Shown: positions 7,288 through 16,600 of the stretch, one piece after another
How the letters are laid out: each line of letters begins with the position of its first letter
Position numbering within the stretch: position 1 is the stretch's first letter
Source of the DNA: PALSA-505 sp035308365
Lineage (GTDB): Bacteria > Actinomycetota > Actinomycetes > Streptosporangiales > Streptosporangiaceae
Length of the DNA stretch: 64,000 nucleotides
Assembly (NCBI GenBank): GCA_035308365.1
Contig: DATGGU010000076.1
Span: 1 to 64,000, forward strand
Direction of reading: 5' to 3'
The notes under the pieces: model-generated
Databases searched by the model: none
Seen by the model: only the letters and a program-made list of their open reading frames with translations
Told to the model about the DNA's origin: nothing
Program-made: the position numbers and the translations under genes

Positions 7288-8321
7288 TCTCGCTCGAATC
7301 GCGAATCTACGCCGACGCTGAAGCGGTAGCGGCCGAGATTACCCCCGCGGACATCCCGCCGCTGCGGCTGCCTGCCGCGCGGGACCGGCGGTCCCGAAGC
7401 AACGGCCATGGTCATCCGGGGACGCGCTTCTGGCTGGCTCCGCTGGCTGCCGCGGCCAGCGTGGTGGCCATCACCACGACCATGATCATTGCTGGGCAGG
7501 TGAACGGCGGAAGCCGCGCACCTATGGGGCACGTGCACCCGGCCACCGGTGGCCGCGACACCAGCCATTCTGGCAGCGCGCTGGGGCCGGAGGCGCTCGA
7601 CTACTTCTTCCCGGCTACCGGCGCCCAGTACACGGCCGGCCTGGCTTACGGCTGGACGCAGGCAAAGATCCGGGCGCAGTTCTACGGCTCGTGCATGGCG
7701 CGGGCCGGGTACCCGCAGGCTCCGTTCGCAGAGCCGGAACGGACCTATCTTCAGGCATTCCCCGACAACAGCCAGTTCCCCGACCTTGCGCAGCGGGCCC
7801 GGACGAGAACCATGACGGGATCTTCTGTTACGGGCTTGGCCGGCCAACCGCGCTCCGCGGCCGGCCGGGCGGCGGCGAAACACTGCGAGGCCCCGGCGAA
7901 CGCACCGTTCGCCGCGATCGGCAAGGTTGCCACGCCGCTGCAGAGCCAGTGGCTGAGCATGGTCACGGCGGTCCAGACCTCAGCCAGGGTAACCGCGATG
8001 CAGCCAGGCTTCGCCGCCTGCCTGCAGGGGCACGGCGTCCCGGCCTACTACGCGCGGCAGCAGCGGCCAACGGCGTCCAACCCGCTGTTCTCCGGATTCT
8101 TCGCCTGGATGGATCACCTGGGCCAGACCACCACGAGCGGGCCGCAGCTCATCAGCCAGCAGCACCGCTGGACCCCCGTCTTCGTGGCGTGCGCCGGTCC
8201 GACGGTCAACCTCATGCAGCGGCTGCAGCTCGCTCAGCGGACCCGGTTCTTCACGCACTATGCCCGGCAGATCGCCATGATCAGCAAACTCGCCACGGAG
8301 CTGTCTAGCACCGGCCGGTAA
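7284..8321 (+). CDS. Single-pass membrane protein coupled to the sigma factor
   Basis: 345 residues starting at the ATG that overlaps the sigma factor stop; the longer in-frame start at 7233 would lie inside the sigma gene. One transmembrane segment at about residues 49-71 (FWLAPLAAAASVVAITTTMI) separates a short cytoplasmic N-terminus from a long extracytoplasmic domain. Several Cys residues outside the membrane (for example CMARAGY, HCEAP, CLQGHG, CAGP) could form disulfides. No zinc-binding anti-sigma HxxxCxxC motif is visible, so an anti-sigma role is inferred only from position and topology. The extracytoplasmic part is not recognised; its conserved-looking Cys-Met-Arg-Ala-Gly pattern recurs in actinobacterial lipoproteins of unknown role. 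Confidence 0.7.
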   Translation: MISLESRIYADAEAVAAEITPADIPPLRLPAARDRRSRSNGHGHPGTRFWLAPLAAAASVVAITTTMIIAGQVNGGSRAPMGHVHPATGGRDTSHSGSALGPEALDYFFPATGAQYTAGLAYGWTQAKIRAQFYGSCMARAGYPQAPFAEPERTYLQAFPDNSQFPDLAQRARTRTMTGSSVTGLAGQPRSAAGRAAAKHCEAPANAPFAAIGKVATPLQSQWLSMVTAVQTSARVTAMQPGFAACLQGHGVPAYYARQQRPTASNPLFSGFFAWMDHLGQTTTSGPQLISQQHRWTPVFVACAGPTVNLMQRLQLAQRTRFFTHYARQIAMISKLATELSSTGR

Positions 8322-8396
8322 GGCTGCCGCCGGTTTCCGCTGCCCTGCTTCATGTGCCGGAATGCCACCCTACGGCTGCGCAAACAGGAGGTACGC

Positions 8397-10706
8397 ATGA
8401 GCTTTCCCTGCCCTCGTGGGGTCAGTGTGGCCACGATCTTGGCGATTGCGGTGACGCTGACTGGTGCCATCGCCGCAGTGCCGCAAGCCCACGGCGAGAC
8501 CGCCAGTGACCCGCCCCCCATCGCAGTGCCTTATCCGCCGGAACCACACCCTATGGCGGCAGAGTCCGGGCCGCTGCGGGCGGTGACGCTGATCACCGGT
8601 GACCGGGTGTTCGTGTCCACCGGTGCTGGCGTGCGGGCCGACGGGATCGTGCCGGCCGCGCAGAGCGGCCCAGCCGCGGCGATGCTGTCCGTGGCGCCGG
8701 GCGGCCAGCCGCAGGAGATCCCGGCCGACGCGGTGCCCTATCTGGGGCACGGCCTCGACCCCGGCCTGTTCAGCATGGGCAGGCTGGTCGGCGCGGAACG
8801 CGGGGGCAGGCTGCCGGTCACCATCGGCTACCACGGGCGGCTTCCCAGACTGCCCGGCGTGACCATCACCTGGGCCGGCCACCGGGCGGCACAGGGATAC
8901 CTCACCCCGGCCTCGGCCCGCGCCTTTGGCGCCGCGCTCGCCCGGCAGTACCTGGCCGATCGTGGCAGTGGCGGTTTCGGCAACGACGGCATGTTCGCTG
9001 GGGGCGTGCAGATCGCGCTGCCAGGGCAGGCGCCCCGGCCCGCGGCGGGCACCGTCGAACACCCGGGCACGAACACGGTCACCATTACCGGCACGAACGA
9101 GGCCGGGCAGCCGGCCAATGGGGATCCGGTCGCCTTGTACAACGTCGATGTTTCCGGCCGGTTCGATTCGTTCAGCTCGCAGGGCTTCTTCCGCAACGGT
9201 GTGGCCACGTTCACGAACGTGCCCGATGGGCACTACTGGGCTGACGCCATATTCTTCGCCCCCACCGGTGTCAGCGTGCGGCAGGTCGTGCTGCCGCAGT
9301 TCACCGTGTCCAGCAACACGAAGGTGCACATGGCCGCCCGCGCTGCCACCAGCAAGGTCACGATAGTGACGCCCCGTCCGGCCCGCCCGGTGCTGACCAC
9401 CGTGACCGTGGTCCGGTTCCCCGGCAAGGGAGTGCCGACCGTCCAGGGGGCCACCGTCTTCGGCAGCGCGTCGCAGTACGTCACCCCGGTCCCGCACCGG
9501 CCGGGTGTCGGCAACATACGGGTGTTCCCGTCGCAGCAGCTCGTCTCGCCACCGGGAAGCGGCGTTCCATATCAGTACGCGCTCACCTACGGGAGCCCGC
9601 GGGGGATCATCCCGGTGCGGGAACGCTACGTCGTGCGGGCCGACAGCCTGGCCACGGTGCACGAGTCGTTCTTCCAGAGCGCACCCTCGGCCGGGCAGTG
9701 GTGGGTCAACACCCTGCAGACGAGGCTGGTCGTGGGTCTCGCATCGGACCCCGCGCCGGTCAGCCTGCCGGGTACCGCCGTGCTCTACGCGGGGACCAAC
9801 GTGCCGGGCCTCACTTGGCAAACCCAGTACTATGCCGTCGCCCCGTCGGGCGCTCAGGAAAACGGGGAGTATCAGAACAGCCTGCTGATGACTCTCGGGC
9901 GGCGGTACACCGGCATGTGGAACCGCTACCCGCTGCACCCCGACGCCAACACCCTGCTCTCACCGGAGCCCTTCTACTACGCCGTCACGCCCTCGGCCAG
10001 CATCGGCGGGAACACGCTGCGGCTCGACACCAGCCCGTTCACCGACAACCAGCTTGGGGACAACGGCACCGGGTTCGGTTCATGGCACGGCTCCACGGTC
10101 ACCGGCAGCTACCAGGTGGACCAGGGCGGCAGGAAGATCGCCAGTGGAAACCCGGTCACGGTCGCGGGCGGCGCCAATGCCCTGTACCTCCAGGTGCCGC
10201 TGCACAACACGTCATCCGCGCCGATCACGTTCCGTCTTACCGCGGCGCGCAGTGGCAAGGACTTCCCGCTGGCGACCGCGAGCCAGACCGTGTGGACCTG
10301 GCGGCCGGTCCGCCACGCCGGTGCCAAGCTGCCGTCCGGCTGGGACTGCCTGGACCGGGTTCCCAAAGACCTCTTCTGCACCGTGCAGCCCATGATGACG
10401 CTCGAATACGACGTCGCCCGCCTTGGCCTGAAGGAGTCCGCACCGGCTGGCCCGCAGGAACTGACGATCACCGTGGGACACCTGCAGCTTGCCAAGGCGG
10501 CCCGGGTGACAGGGGCGAAGGTGCAGGTCTCGTTCGACGGCGGCAAAACCTGGCACACGGCCCGGATCACACCGCTCGGCAACGGGAGGTTCCGCGCAAG
10601 CTTCACCGCACCGGCGAAAGCAACGGTGGCCCTGCGGACCACCGCGTCGGACGCGGCCGGAGGCAGCATCAGGGAAACCATCACCGGCGCGTACGTCACC
10701 GGTTAG
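8397..10706 (+). CDS. Secreted protein resembling S8 peptidase flanking domains without the protease domain
   Basis: 769 residues; start at 8397 with AGGAGG (8387-8392). Signal peptide about 1-33 (cleavage after AHG). Residues about 60-140 begin with RAVTLITGDRVFV, the opening typical of propeptides of large actinobacterial subtilases. The C-terminal 80 residues (VSFDGGKTWHTARITPLGNGRFRASFTAPA) match the beta-sandwich that ends those same proteases. Between them I find no D-T-G, H-G-T-H or G-T-S-M/A catalytic blocks, so the protein is probably not a peptidase but a binding, inhibitory or structural relative. It follows the sigma factor and membrane protein by 75 bases and may be in the same operon or regulon. 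Confidence 0.75.
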   Translation: MSFPCPRGVSVATILAIAVTLTGAIAAVPQAHGETASDPPPIAVPYPPEPHPMAAESGPLRAVTLITGDRVFVSTGAGVRADGIVPAAQSGPAAAMLSVAPGGQPQEIPADAVPYLGHGLDPGLFSMGRLVGAERGGRLPVTIGYHGRLPRLPGVTITWAGHRAAQGYLTPASARAFGAALARQYLADRGSGGFGNDGMFAGGVQIALPGQAPRPAAGTVEHPGTNTVTITGTNEAGQPANGDPVALYNVDVSGRFDSFSSQGFFRNGVATFTNVPDGHYWADAIFFAPTGVSVRQVVLPQFTVSSNTKVHMAARAATSKVTIVTPRPARPVLTTVTVVRFPGKGVPTVQGATVFGSASQYVTPVPHRPGVGNIRVFPSQQLVSPPGSGVPYQYALTYGSPRGIIPVRERYVVRADSLATVHESFFQSAPSAGQWWVNTLQTRLVVGLASDPAPVSLPGTAVLYAGTNVPGLTWQTQYYAVAPSGAQENGEYQNSLLMTLGRRYTGMWNRYPLHPDANTLLSPEPFYYAVTPSASIGGNTLRLDTSPFTDNQLGDNGTGFGSWHGSTVTGSYQVDQGGRKIASGNPVTVAGGANALYLQVPLHNTSSAPITFRLTAARSGKDFPLATASQTVWTWRPVRHAGAKLPSGWDCLDRVPKDLFCTVQPMMTLEYDVARLGLKESAPAGPQELTITVGHLQLAKAARVTGAKVQVSFDGGKTWHTARITPLGNGRFRASFTAPAKATVALRTTASDAAGGSIRETITGAYVTG

Positions 10707-10721
10707 TCACCGCGACAGACT

Positions 10722-10755
10722 CCAGGCCTCGCCGGTCGCGCCCGGCGAGGCCTGG
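10722..10755. terminator. Strong terminator hairpin after the S8-like gene
   Basis: A perfect 14-bp stem (10722-10735 with 10742-10755, CCAGGCCTCGCCGG and its complement) with a 6-base loop begins 16 bases after the stop codon. Confidence 0.75.
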
Positions 10756-10793
10756 CCGGTGACCGGCCGCCGGCATTGTCCGATACTGAGGCC

Positions 10794-12113
10794 GTGTCTG
10801 ACACCGAGGCCGTGTTCGACCCGGAGACCTATACCCGGGGTGTGCCGTTCGACGCGCTCGCCCGGCTGCGCCGCCGGACGCCGGTGGTGTGGGTCGAGGA
10901 GCGGCCGGTCGCCGGGTGGCCCGCTGGCCCGGGGTTCTGGCTGGTGCTCCGGCATTCCACGGTCGAGTCGGTGCTGACCCGGCCGGGGCTGTTTTCCTCG
11001 GCGCTGGGCGCGACGCAGATCCGGGACCCGCCGACGCCGGAGGCGCTCGGCTACGTGCGGCGGATGGTGCTCAACATGGATCCGCCGGAGCATTCCCGGC
11101 TGCGCCGGCTGCTCAGCCGTTCGTTCACGCCGCGCGCGGTCGCCCGGCTGGAGGACCGGATAAATGAGCATGCAAAGGCCATCTGCGCAGCGGTATTCGC
11201 CGGGCCGCGCGGGGAGTGCGACTTCGCCAAGGAGGTGGCGGCGGAGTTGCCCCTGCTCACCCTGGCCGACGTGCTCGGGATGCCGGAGCAGGACCGCTGG
11301 CTGCTGTTCGACTGGTCCAACCGGGTCATCGGCTACCAGGATCCGGACTATGCGACCTCGGCCGAGTTCGACCCGGCCGGCGGCACACCGATGGCCCGGG
11401 AGGCGCTCGCGCTTCGGCCGGAGCCCGATTCCGGCGGCCGGATGCCCGACCCACGGACCCGGGAGGGCATGCCCGATCTCTACGCCTATGCACACCTGCT
11501 GGCCGCGGAGAAACGCCGGCGGCCCGGCGACGACATCATGTCGGTCCTGCTGGCCCAGGTGGACGCCGACGGCGGTCAGGTGTCGGTGGCCGAGTTCGAG
11601 AACATGTTCTGGCTGTTCGCCGTCGCGGGGAACGAGACCGTGCGCAACGGGCTGCCCGGAGGATGCGTCGCGTTGCTGGAGCACCCGGCGGCGCAGGACG
11701 CGCTGCGGGCCGATCCGGCGCTGCTGCCGGTGGCGGTCGAGGAAATGCTGCGCTGGTGGACGCCGGTCATGACGTTCCGCCGGACCGCCTCGGCCGACTG
11801 CGAGCTCGACGGGCAGCCGATCCGGGCCGGGGACAAGGTTGTCGTCTCCTTCTCATCGGCCAACCGGGACGAGCAGGTGTTCGCCGAGCCGGACCGGTTC
11901 GACCCACGCCGCCAGCCCAACCCGCATCTGGTGTTCGGTCACGGCCCGCACTTCTGCCTGGGCGCGCAGCTGGCGCGTATGCAGATGCGCGCGCTGTTCG
12001 CGGAGGTACTTGGCCGAACCGCGGCCCTGGTTCCGGCGGGCCCGCCGGCCTACCTTCGGTCCAACTTCCAGCGGGGAGTGAAACGGCTGCCGATAGCCTG
12101 GACAGCCGCCTAA
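10794..12113 (+). CDS. Cytochrome P450 (CYP124/125/142-like)
   Basis: About 439 residues from the GTG at 10794; an in-frame TTG at 10776 would add six residues that duplicate the N-terminus (SDTEAV twice), from an 18-bp tandem duplication. Heme ligand Cys lies near residue 388 in FGHGPHFCLGAQLAR. The I-helix reads AVAGNETVRNG, so the usual Thr of AGxxT is present in an AGNET form seen in mycobacterial steroid and lipid P450s (CYP124, 125, 142). The ExxR motif is in EEMLRWWTP. It is soluble, so it needs external ferredoxin partners; none are adjacent. A role in sterol or branched lipid oxidation is inferred from family resemblance only. Confidence 0.88.
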   Translation: MSDTEAVFDPETYTRGVPFDALARLRRRTPVVWVEERPVAGWPAGPGFWLVLRHSTVESVLTRPGLFSSALGATQIRDPPTPEALGYVRRMVLNMDPPEHSRLRRLLSRSFTPRAVARLEDRINEHAKAICAAVFAGPRGECDFAKEVAAELPLLTLADVLGMPEQDRWLLFDWSNRVIGYQDPDYATSAEFDPAGGTPMAREALALRPEPDSGGRMPDPRTREGMPDLYAYAHLLAAEKRRRPGDDIMSVLLAQVDADGGQVSVAEFENMFWLFAVAGNETVRNGLPGGCVALLEHPAAQDALRADPALLPVAVEEMLRWWTPVMTFRRTASADCELDGQPIRAGDKVVVSFSSANRDEQVFAEPDRFDPRRQPNPHLVFGHGPHFCLGAQLARMQMRALFAEVLGRTAALVPAGPPAYLRSNFQRGVKRLPIAWTAA

Positions 12114-12133
12114 CCGACCGGAAAGGAGCCCGC

Positions 12134-12934
12134 ATGGTGAGGCGATGGACTATCTCTCTGGCAGGACTGGCATTGGTGACGGGTTCGCTGGCGGTTACCG
12201 GGCCGGCGATGGCCACCGCGGAACACCATGTCCCGGGAAGCGCGGTGTCCCAATTGGTCCAGCCGGGGGGGCCGTTCCATGCCACCCCGGGCACCCACAC
12301 GGTCATGGCCGGTGGCCACCGCATCAGCTATTCGACCAACTGGTCCGGATACGCGGTCATCGGTGGCACCTTCAGCACCGCGACGGCGAGCTGGACCCAG
12401 AATGCCATCACCTGCACCAGCGGCGACGGCCAGACGGACATGTCTCCATGGGTCGGCCTCGACGGCTTCAGCAACAACACGGTGGAGCAGACCGGAAGCT
12501 CCGGTGACTGCAGCGGGGCCACACGGAGCTACTACGCCTGGTACGAGATGTTCCCGAGGGGCGTCCGTGTCATCAGCAAGCCCGTGAAGCCCGGCGACCA
12601 GTTCACCGCCACCGTCACTCACACCGGCGGCACGAACTACAGGCTGGTGCTGAAGGACCTCACTCAAGGCTGGACGAACTCCGTCACCCGCTCGCTCAAT
12701 GCCAAGAACGCTTCGGCCGAGGCAGTCATGGAGAAGGCGGCCCCCCACCTGACGAAGTTCGGCACCGACCCGTTCACCGGGTTCACCGTGGACGGCCAGC
12801 CGATCGGCTCCTACACCGGCTCGCCCTACACCATCGAGCAGATGGAGATCAAGGTGAGCGGCACGCTGTGCGACTCGGCATCGGGCCTCAGCAACAACGA
12901 GAACTTCACGACCACCTGGCTGAACGCCTGCTGA
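12134..12934 (+). CDS. Secreted G1 family (glutamic) endopeptidase
   Basis: 266 residues, start ATG at 12134 with AAAGGAG at 12122-12128, 20 bases after the P450 stop. Signal peptide about 1-28. The mature part shows the eqolisin/G1 pattern: NWSGYAV, WVGLDGFSNNTVEQTG, YYAWYEMFP and a late ASAEAVMEKA segment. By analogy with scytalidoglutamic peptidase the catalytic pair should be Gln119 (EQTG) and Glu196 (SAEAVME). G1 peptidases work at acidic pH, and together with the S53 peptidase at 51.6 kb this suggests an acidic niche. Its distance from the P450 would permit co-transcription, but no functional link is evident. Confidence 0.85.
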   Translation: MVRRWTISLAGLALVTGSLAVTGPAMATAEHHVPGSAVSQLVQPGGPFHATPGTHTVMAGGHRISYSTNWSGYAVIGGTFSTATASWTQNAITCTSGDGQTDMSPWVGLDGFSNNTVEQTGSSGDCSGATRSYYAWYEMFPRGVRVISKPVKPGDQFTATVTHTGGTNYRLVLKDLTQGWTNSVTRSLNAKNASAEAVMEKAAPHLTKFGTDPFTGFTVDGQPIGSYTGSPYTIEQMEIKVSGTLCDSASGLSNNENFTTTWLNAC

Positions 12935-12978
12935 CAACCGCGCCGCGGTCGATGTGACCGCCCCCCAGGAAAGCCGGC

Positions 12979-13016
12979 AAGCCCGCGAACGTCTCCGGGA
13001 TGACGTTGCGGGCTTT
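12979..13016. terminator. Bidirectional terminator between convergent genes
   Basis: AAGCCCGCGAACGTC (12979-12993) pairs with GACGTTGCGGGCTTT (13002-13016) with one bulged base and an 8-base loop. The A-run on one side and T-run on the other suit termination in both directions. Confidence 0.7.
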
Positions 13017-13060
13017 CTGGGTCCGACCTGGGGGTCGCCGCCGGTGAGACGGCCAGTGGG

Positions 13061-13507
13061 TCAGTGGGCGTACTTGAGTATGAGGTCGCCCACCGCGGGG
13101 AGAGCAGCCTTGATGTTCTTGGCGGCACCGCCGCGGACGGTGCGGTAGGCCTTGACGACCGTGGCCTTGCTGGACGCCTCGGCCTTGGCATCGGTCACTG
13201 CGAGCAGGGCCTCAGCCACCTCGTCGCCCCGCTTGGACAGGTAGTCGCCGAAGTCACCGCCGCCCGAGGTGGTGAAGTCGGCCCAGTACGGCTCGAGCTG
13301 GGGCACGAGCTGGGGAAGCAGGGTCTCCACGCTGTGCCGGATGTAACCCGACGCGAAGGCGGACACCGTCTTGTACGCGAGCTTGACCGCGGTACCGGAG
13401 ATACCTGACTTTTCGGAGACTTGCTCGTCGATGAGCGTGCAGCAGTCGGTGACCACCTGTGGCTTGACGCCTGGGGCGAGCAGGATCTCCTGAAGCGAGG
13501 CTGCCAT
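13061..13507 (-). CDS. Conserved hypothetical protein, 148 aa (possibly DUF6918)
   Basis: Start ATG at 13507 with AAGGAGAA upstream; the longer frame reaching into the neighbouring gene is not used. The protein (MAASLQEILLAPGVKPQV...) is predicted mostly helical, Ala- and Lys-rich at the C-terminus, with a Cys pair (DCCTLIDEQV) near residue 20 and no signal peptide or membrane helix. It resembles a widespread small actinobacterial family, possibly DUF6918, with no assigned role. It lies between the G1 peptidase and the GH3 gene, convergent with the former. Confidence 0.7.
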   Translation of the reverse strand: MAASLQEILLAPGVKPQVVTDCCTLIDEQVSEKSGISGTAVKLAYKTVSAFASGYIRHSVETLLPQLVPQLEPYWADFTTSGGGDFGDYLSKRGDEVAEALLAVTDAKAEASSKATVVKAYRTVRGGAAKNIKAALPAVGDLILKYAH

Positions 13508-13623
13508 GGGTATGTTCTTCTCCTTGTCGCTGGGACGTTGCCCGCCGATGACGCACGCAGGCTCGCCTAAGCTACCGTGCCCAGGTGCCGTCTGCTGCAT
13601 GAATGTCCGACTGGTGCCGGTTA

Positions 13624-16600
13624 TCAGGGCAGGTTCCAGACCTGGTTGGAGTTGCCGGTGCAGCTCCAGATCTGGACCTGGGTGCCCGGGGTGGTGGAGA
13701 AACCGGTGTCGTCCAGGCACGAGCCGGACTGCGGGTTGACCAGTGCCCCGTCGGGCTGCGGCTGCCAGTTCTGCGCGCCGGAGCCGTTGCACTGGTCGAG
13801 GTCCACCAGCGTGCCGTTGGCGGTGCCGCCACCCACCACCTCCAGGCACTTGCCGAGCGCCTGCAGCGTGCCGCCGGGCTCGGTCGTCCAGGCCTGGGCC
13901 TTGGTGTTGTTGCAGGTGTAGACCTGCACCGGGGTGCCGTTAGCCGGGTTGGCGCCGCGCACGTCCAGGCACAGCCCGGCATATCCGGTGACCGCACCGG
14001 TCGCGTCCGGCGGCGGTACCCAGGACTGGTTGGTGTTGCCGGTGCAGCTCCAGATCTGGACCTGGGTGCCCGGGGTGGTGGAGAAACCGGTGTCGTCCAG
14101 GCAGGAGCCGGACTGCGGGTTGACCAGCGCGCCATCCGGCTGGGGCTGCCAGACCTGGGCGCCGGTGCCGTTGCACTGGTAGAGGTCCACCAGCGTGCCG
14201 TTGGCGGTGCCGCCACCGGCCACGTCCAGGCACTTGCCGTCGGCGTGGACGGTCCCGTTCGGCTCCTCGGTCCACTGCTGGCCGTTGGTGCCGTTGCACG
14301 TGTAGATCTGCACCTTGGTGCCGTTGGTGTTGTTGTCACCGGCCACGTCCAGGCACAGGCCCTGGTAGCCGACCAGCGGCGTGGTCGCGATGCCGTCACC
14401 GGCCGGCGCGACCGTCCAGGTGAAGGAGGTGCTGGCGAACGCGCCGGTGCCGTCGGTCGCGGTGACCGTCACCGTGGAGGTCCCGGCCCTGGTGGGGGTG
14501 CCGCTGATCGTCCCGGAGCTGGAGATCGAGGTGCCGGCCGGCAGGCCGGTCGCGGTGAAGCTCAGCGTCTGGCCGCTGGTGCTGTCGCTGGCCTGCACCG
14601 GCACGGACACCGGGGTGCCGGCCAGTTCCTCCTGCGGGCCGGGGCTGGTGACCGTGACCGGCTGGCCGAGCTGGCCCGAGCTGACCGGCAGCGTGCCGGA
14701 CAGCGGCAGGTTGGCGTCGGAGTCGCCGACCTCGATGCCGTAGCTGCCGGTGGAGGTGGCCCAGTTGTTGCTGCCGGAGTTCCAGTACTGCAGGTTGCGC
14801 TGGGTGAGCTGGAACTGGATGGTCTTGCTGGCGCCCGGCTGCAGGTTCACCCGGGCGAACCCCTCGAGCTGGCGGGGCGGTTCGCCGGAGGCGGCCGGGT
14901 CGGTGACGTAGAGCTGGGCGACGTCAGCGCCGGCCCGGGAGCCGGTGTTCTTCACGGTCGCCGACACGGTCGCCGCACCGCCCTTGACCAGCGAGCCGAC
15001 CTGGAGGTTGCTGAACGCGAAGCTGGTGTAGGACAGACCGTAGCCGAACGGGAACAGCGGGGTCAGGCCCTGCGAGTCATACCACCGGTATCCGACGTGG
15101 ATGCCCTCGGAGTACTGCACGGTCCCGTTCTGGCCGGGCCACTGCTGTGGGGTGCTGGCCGGTACCTGGGACAGCGAGACCGGGAACGTCACGGTCAGGT
15201 GGCCGGACGGGTCGGTGTTGCCGAACAGCAGCGACGCGATCGCCGTGCCGTCCTCCTGACCCGGGTACCAGGCCTCCATCACCCCGGCGACCTGCGACAG
15301 CCACGGCATGGTCACCGCCGAGCCGCTGTTGACCACGACGATCGTGTGCGGGTTGGCCGCGGCGACGGCGGAGATCAGCGAGTCGTCCGCGCTGGACAGG
15401 TTGATATCGCTGAGGTCGGAGCCCTCGCTCTCGAAGTTGCTCACGAACACGACCGCGACGCTGGACGAGGCGGCGAGCGCGGCGGCGGAGCTGTCGGAGG
15501 ACCCGTCGTTGTAGTTCACGCTGACCCCGCTGGGGGCCGCGGCGGTGATGCCCTGCAGCGGCGTGACCGTCCCGCTGGAGTTGACTCCCGCGCTGCCACC
15601 GCCGGCGGTCAGCGCGCCACTCGACGCGTCCGAGCCGATCACGGCGATCGAACTGTCGGACGAGGTCAGCGGCAGCACGCTGCCGCTGTTCTTCAGCAGC
15701 ACCGTTCCTTCCTCGGCGATCTGCAGCGCGCCCGACTGGTCCGCGGCGCTGGTCGCGGTCTGCGCCGGTGACCCGGCCGGCGGCTCGTCGAACAGGCCGA
15801 AGCCGAACATCTCGGTGAGCACGCTGGACACCAGGGAGTTCAGCGTCGCATTGCTCACCTGGCCGGAGGACACCGCGCTGGCCAGCGAGCTGCCATAGAA
15901 GCCGTCGTTGCCCGGCATGTCCATGTTCAGGCCGGCGTTGGCCGAGGGCGCGGTCGAGTGGGTGGCGCCCCAGTCGGAGGTGACGAACCCGCCGTAGCCG
16001 TCCTGCTGCCGCAGCACGGTGGTCAGCAGGTAGGGGTTCTGGCAGGCGTAGGTGCCGTTGATCGTGCTGTAGGCGCACATCACCGAGGATGCCGCCCCCT
16101 GCTGCACCGAGCCGGCGAAGGCAGGCAGATAGATCTCCTGCTCGGTGCGGGTGCTGATGATCGCGTTGTCGGCCGGGGTGTTGCGGCTGGTCTCCTGGTT
16201 GTAGACCGCGAAGTGCTTGACCTGCGCCATGGTCCCGGTGGACTGGACGCCCTGAATCTCGGCGGCGCCCAGCGTCGCGGCCAGGTACGGATCCTCGCCG
16301 ATCGACTCGAAGGCCCGGCCCCAGCGCGGGTCGCGCACGATGTTGATGGTCGGGCCGAGGTCGACCGTGCTGCCCTTGGCCGCCTGCTCGGTGCCGATCA
16401 CCTGGCCGTACAGCTGCTCGGCCGAGGTGTCCCAGGTCGAAGCGACGTCCACCGGCGCGGGCAGCTGGGTGACGTTGTTCATGCCGTCGCCCACCCCTGC
16501 CGGGCCGTCCTCCAGGTTCATCGCCGGGATGCACAGCGACCCGATGGCCGGAATGAACCCCACATAGCTGGAGCCGCCGGACCCGGTGAGCAGGCCGACC

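Noticed and set aside
13603..15771. 722-codon plus-strand frame over the GH3 gene
   Set aside because: Antisense to the GH3 protein; repeated low-complexity composition mirrors the ricin repeats of the real gene.
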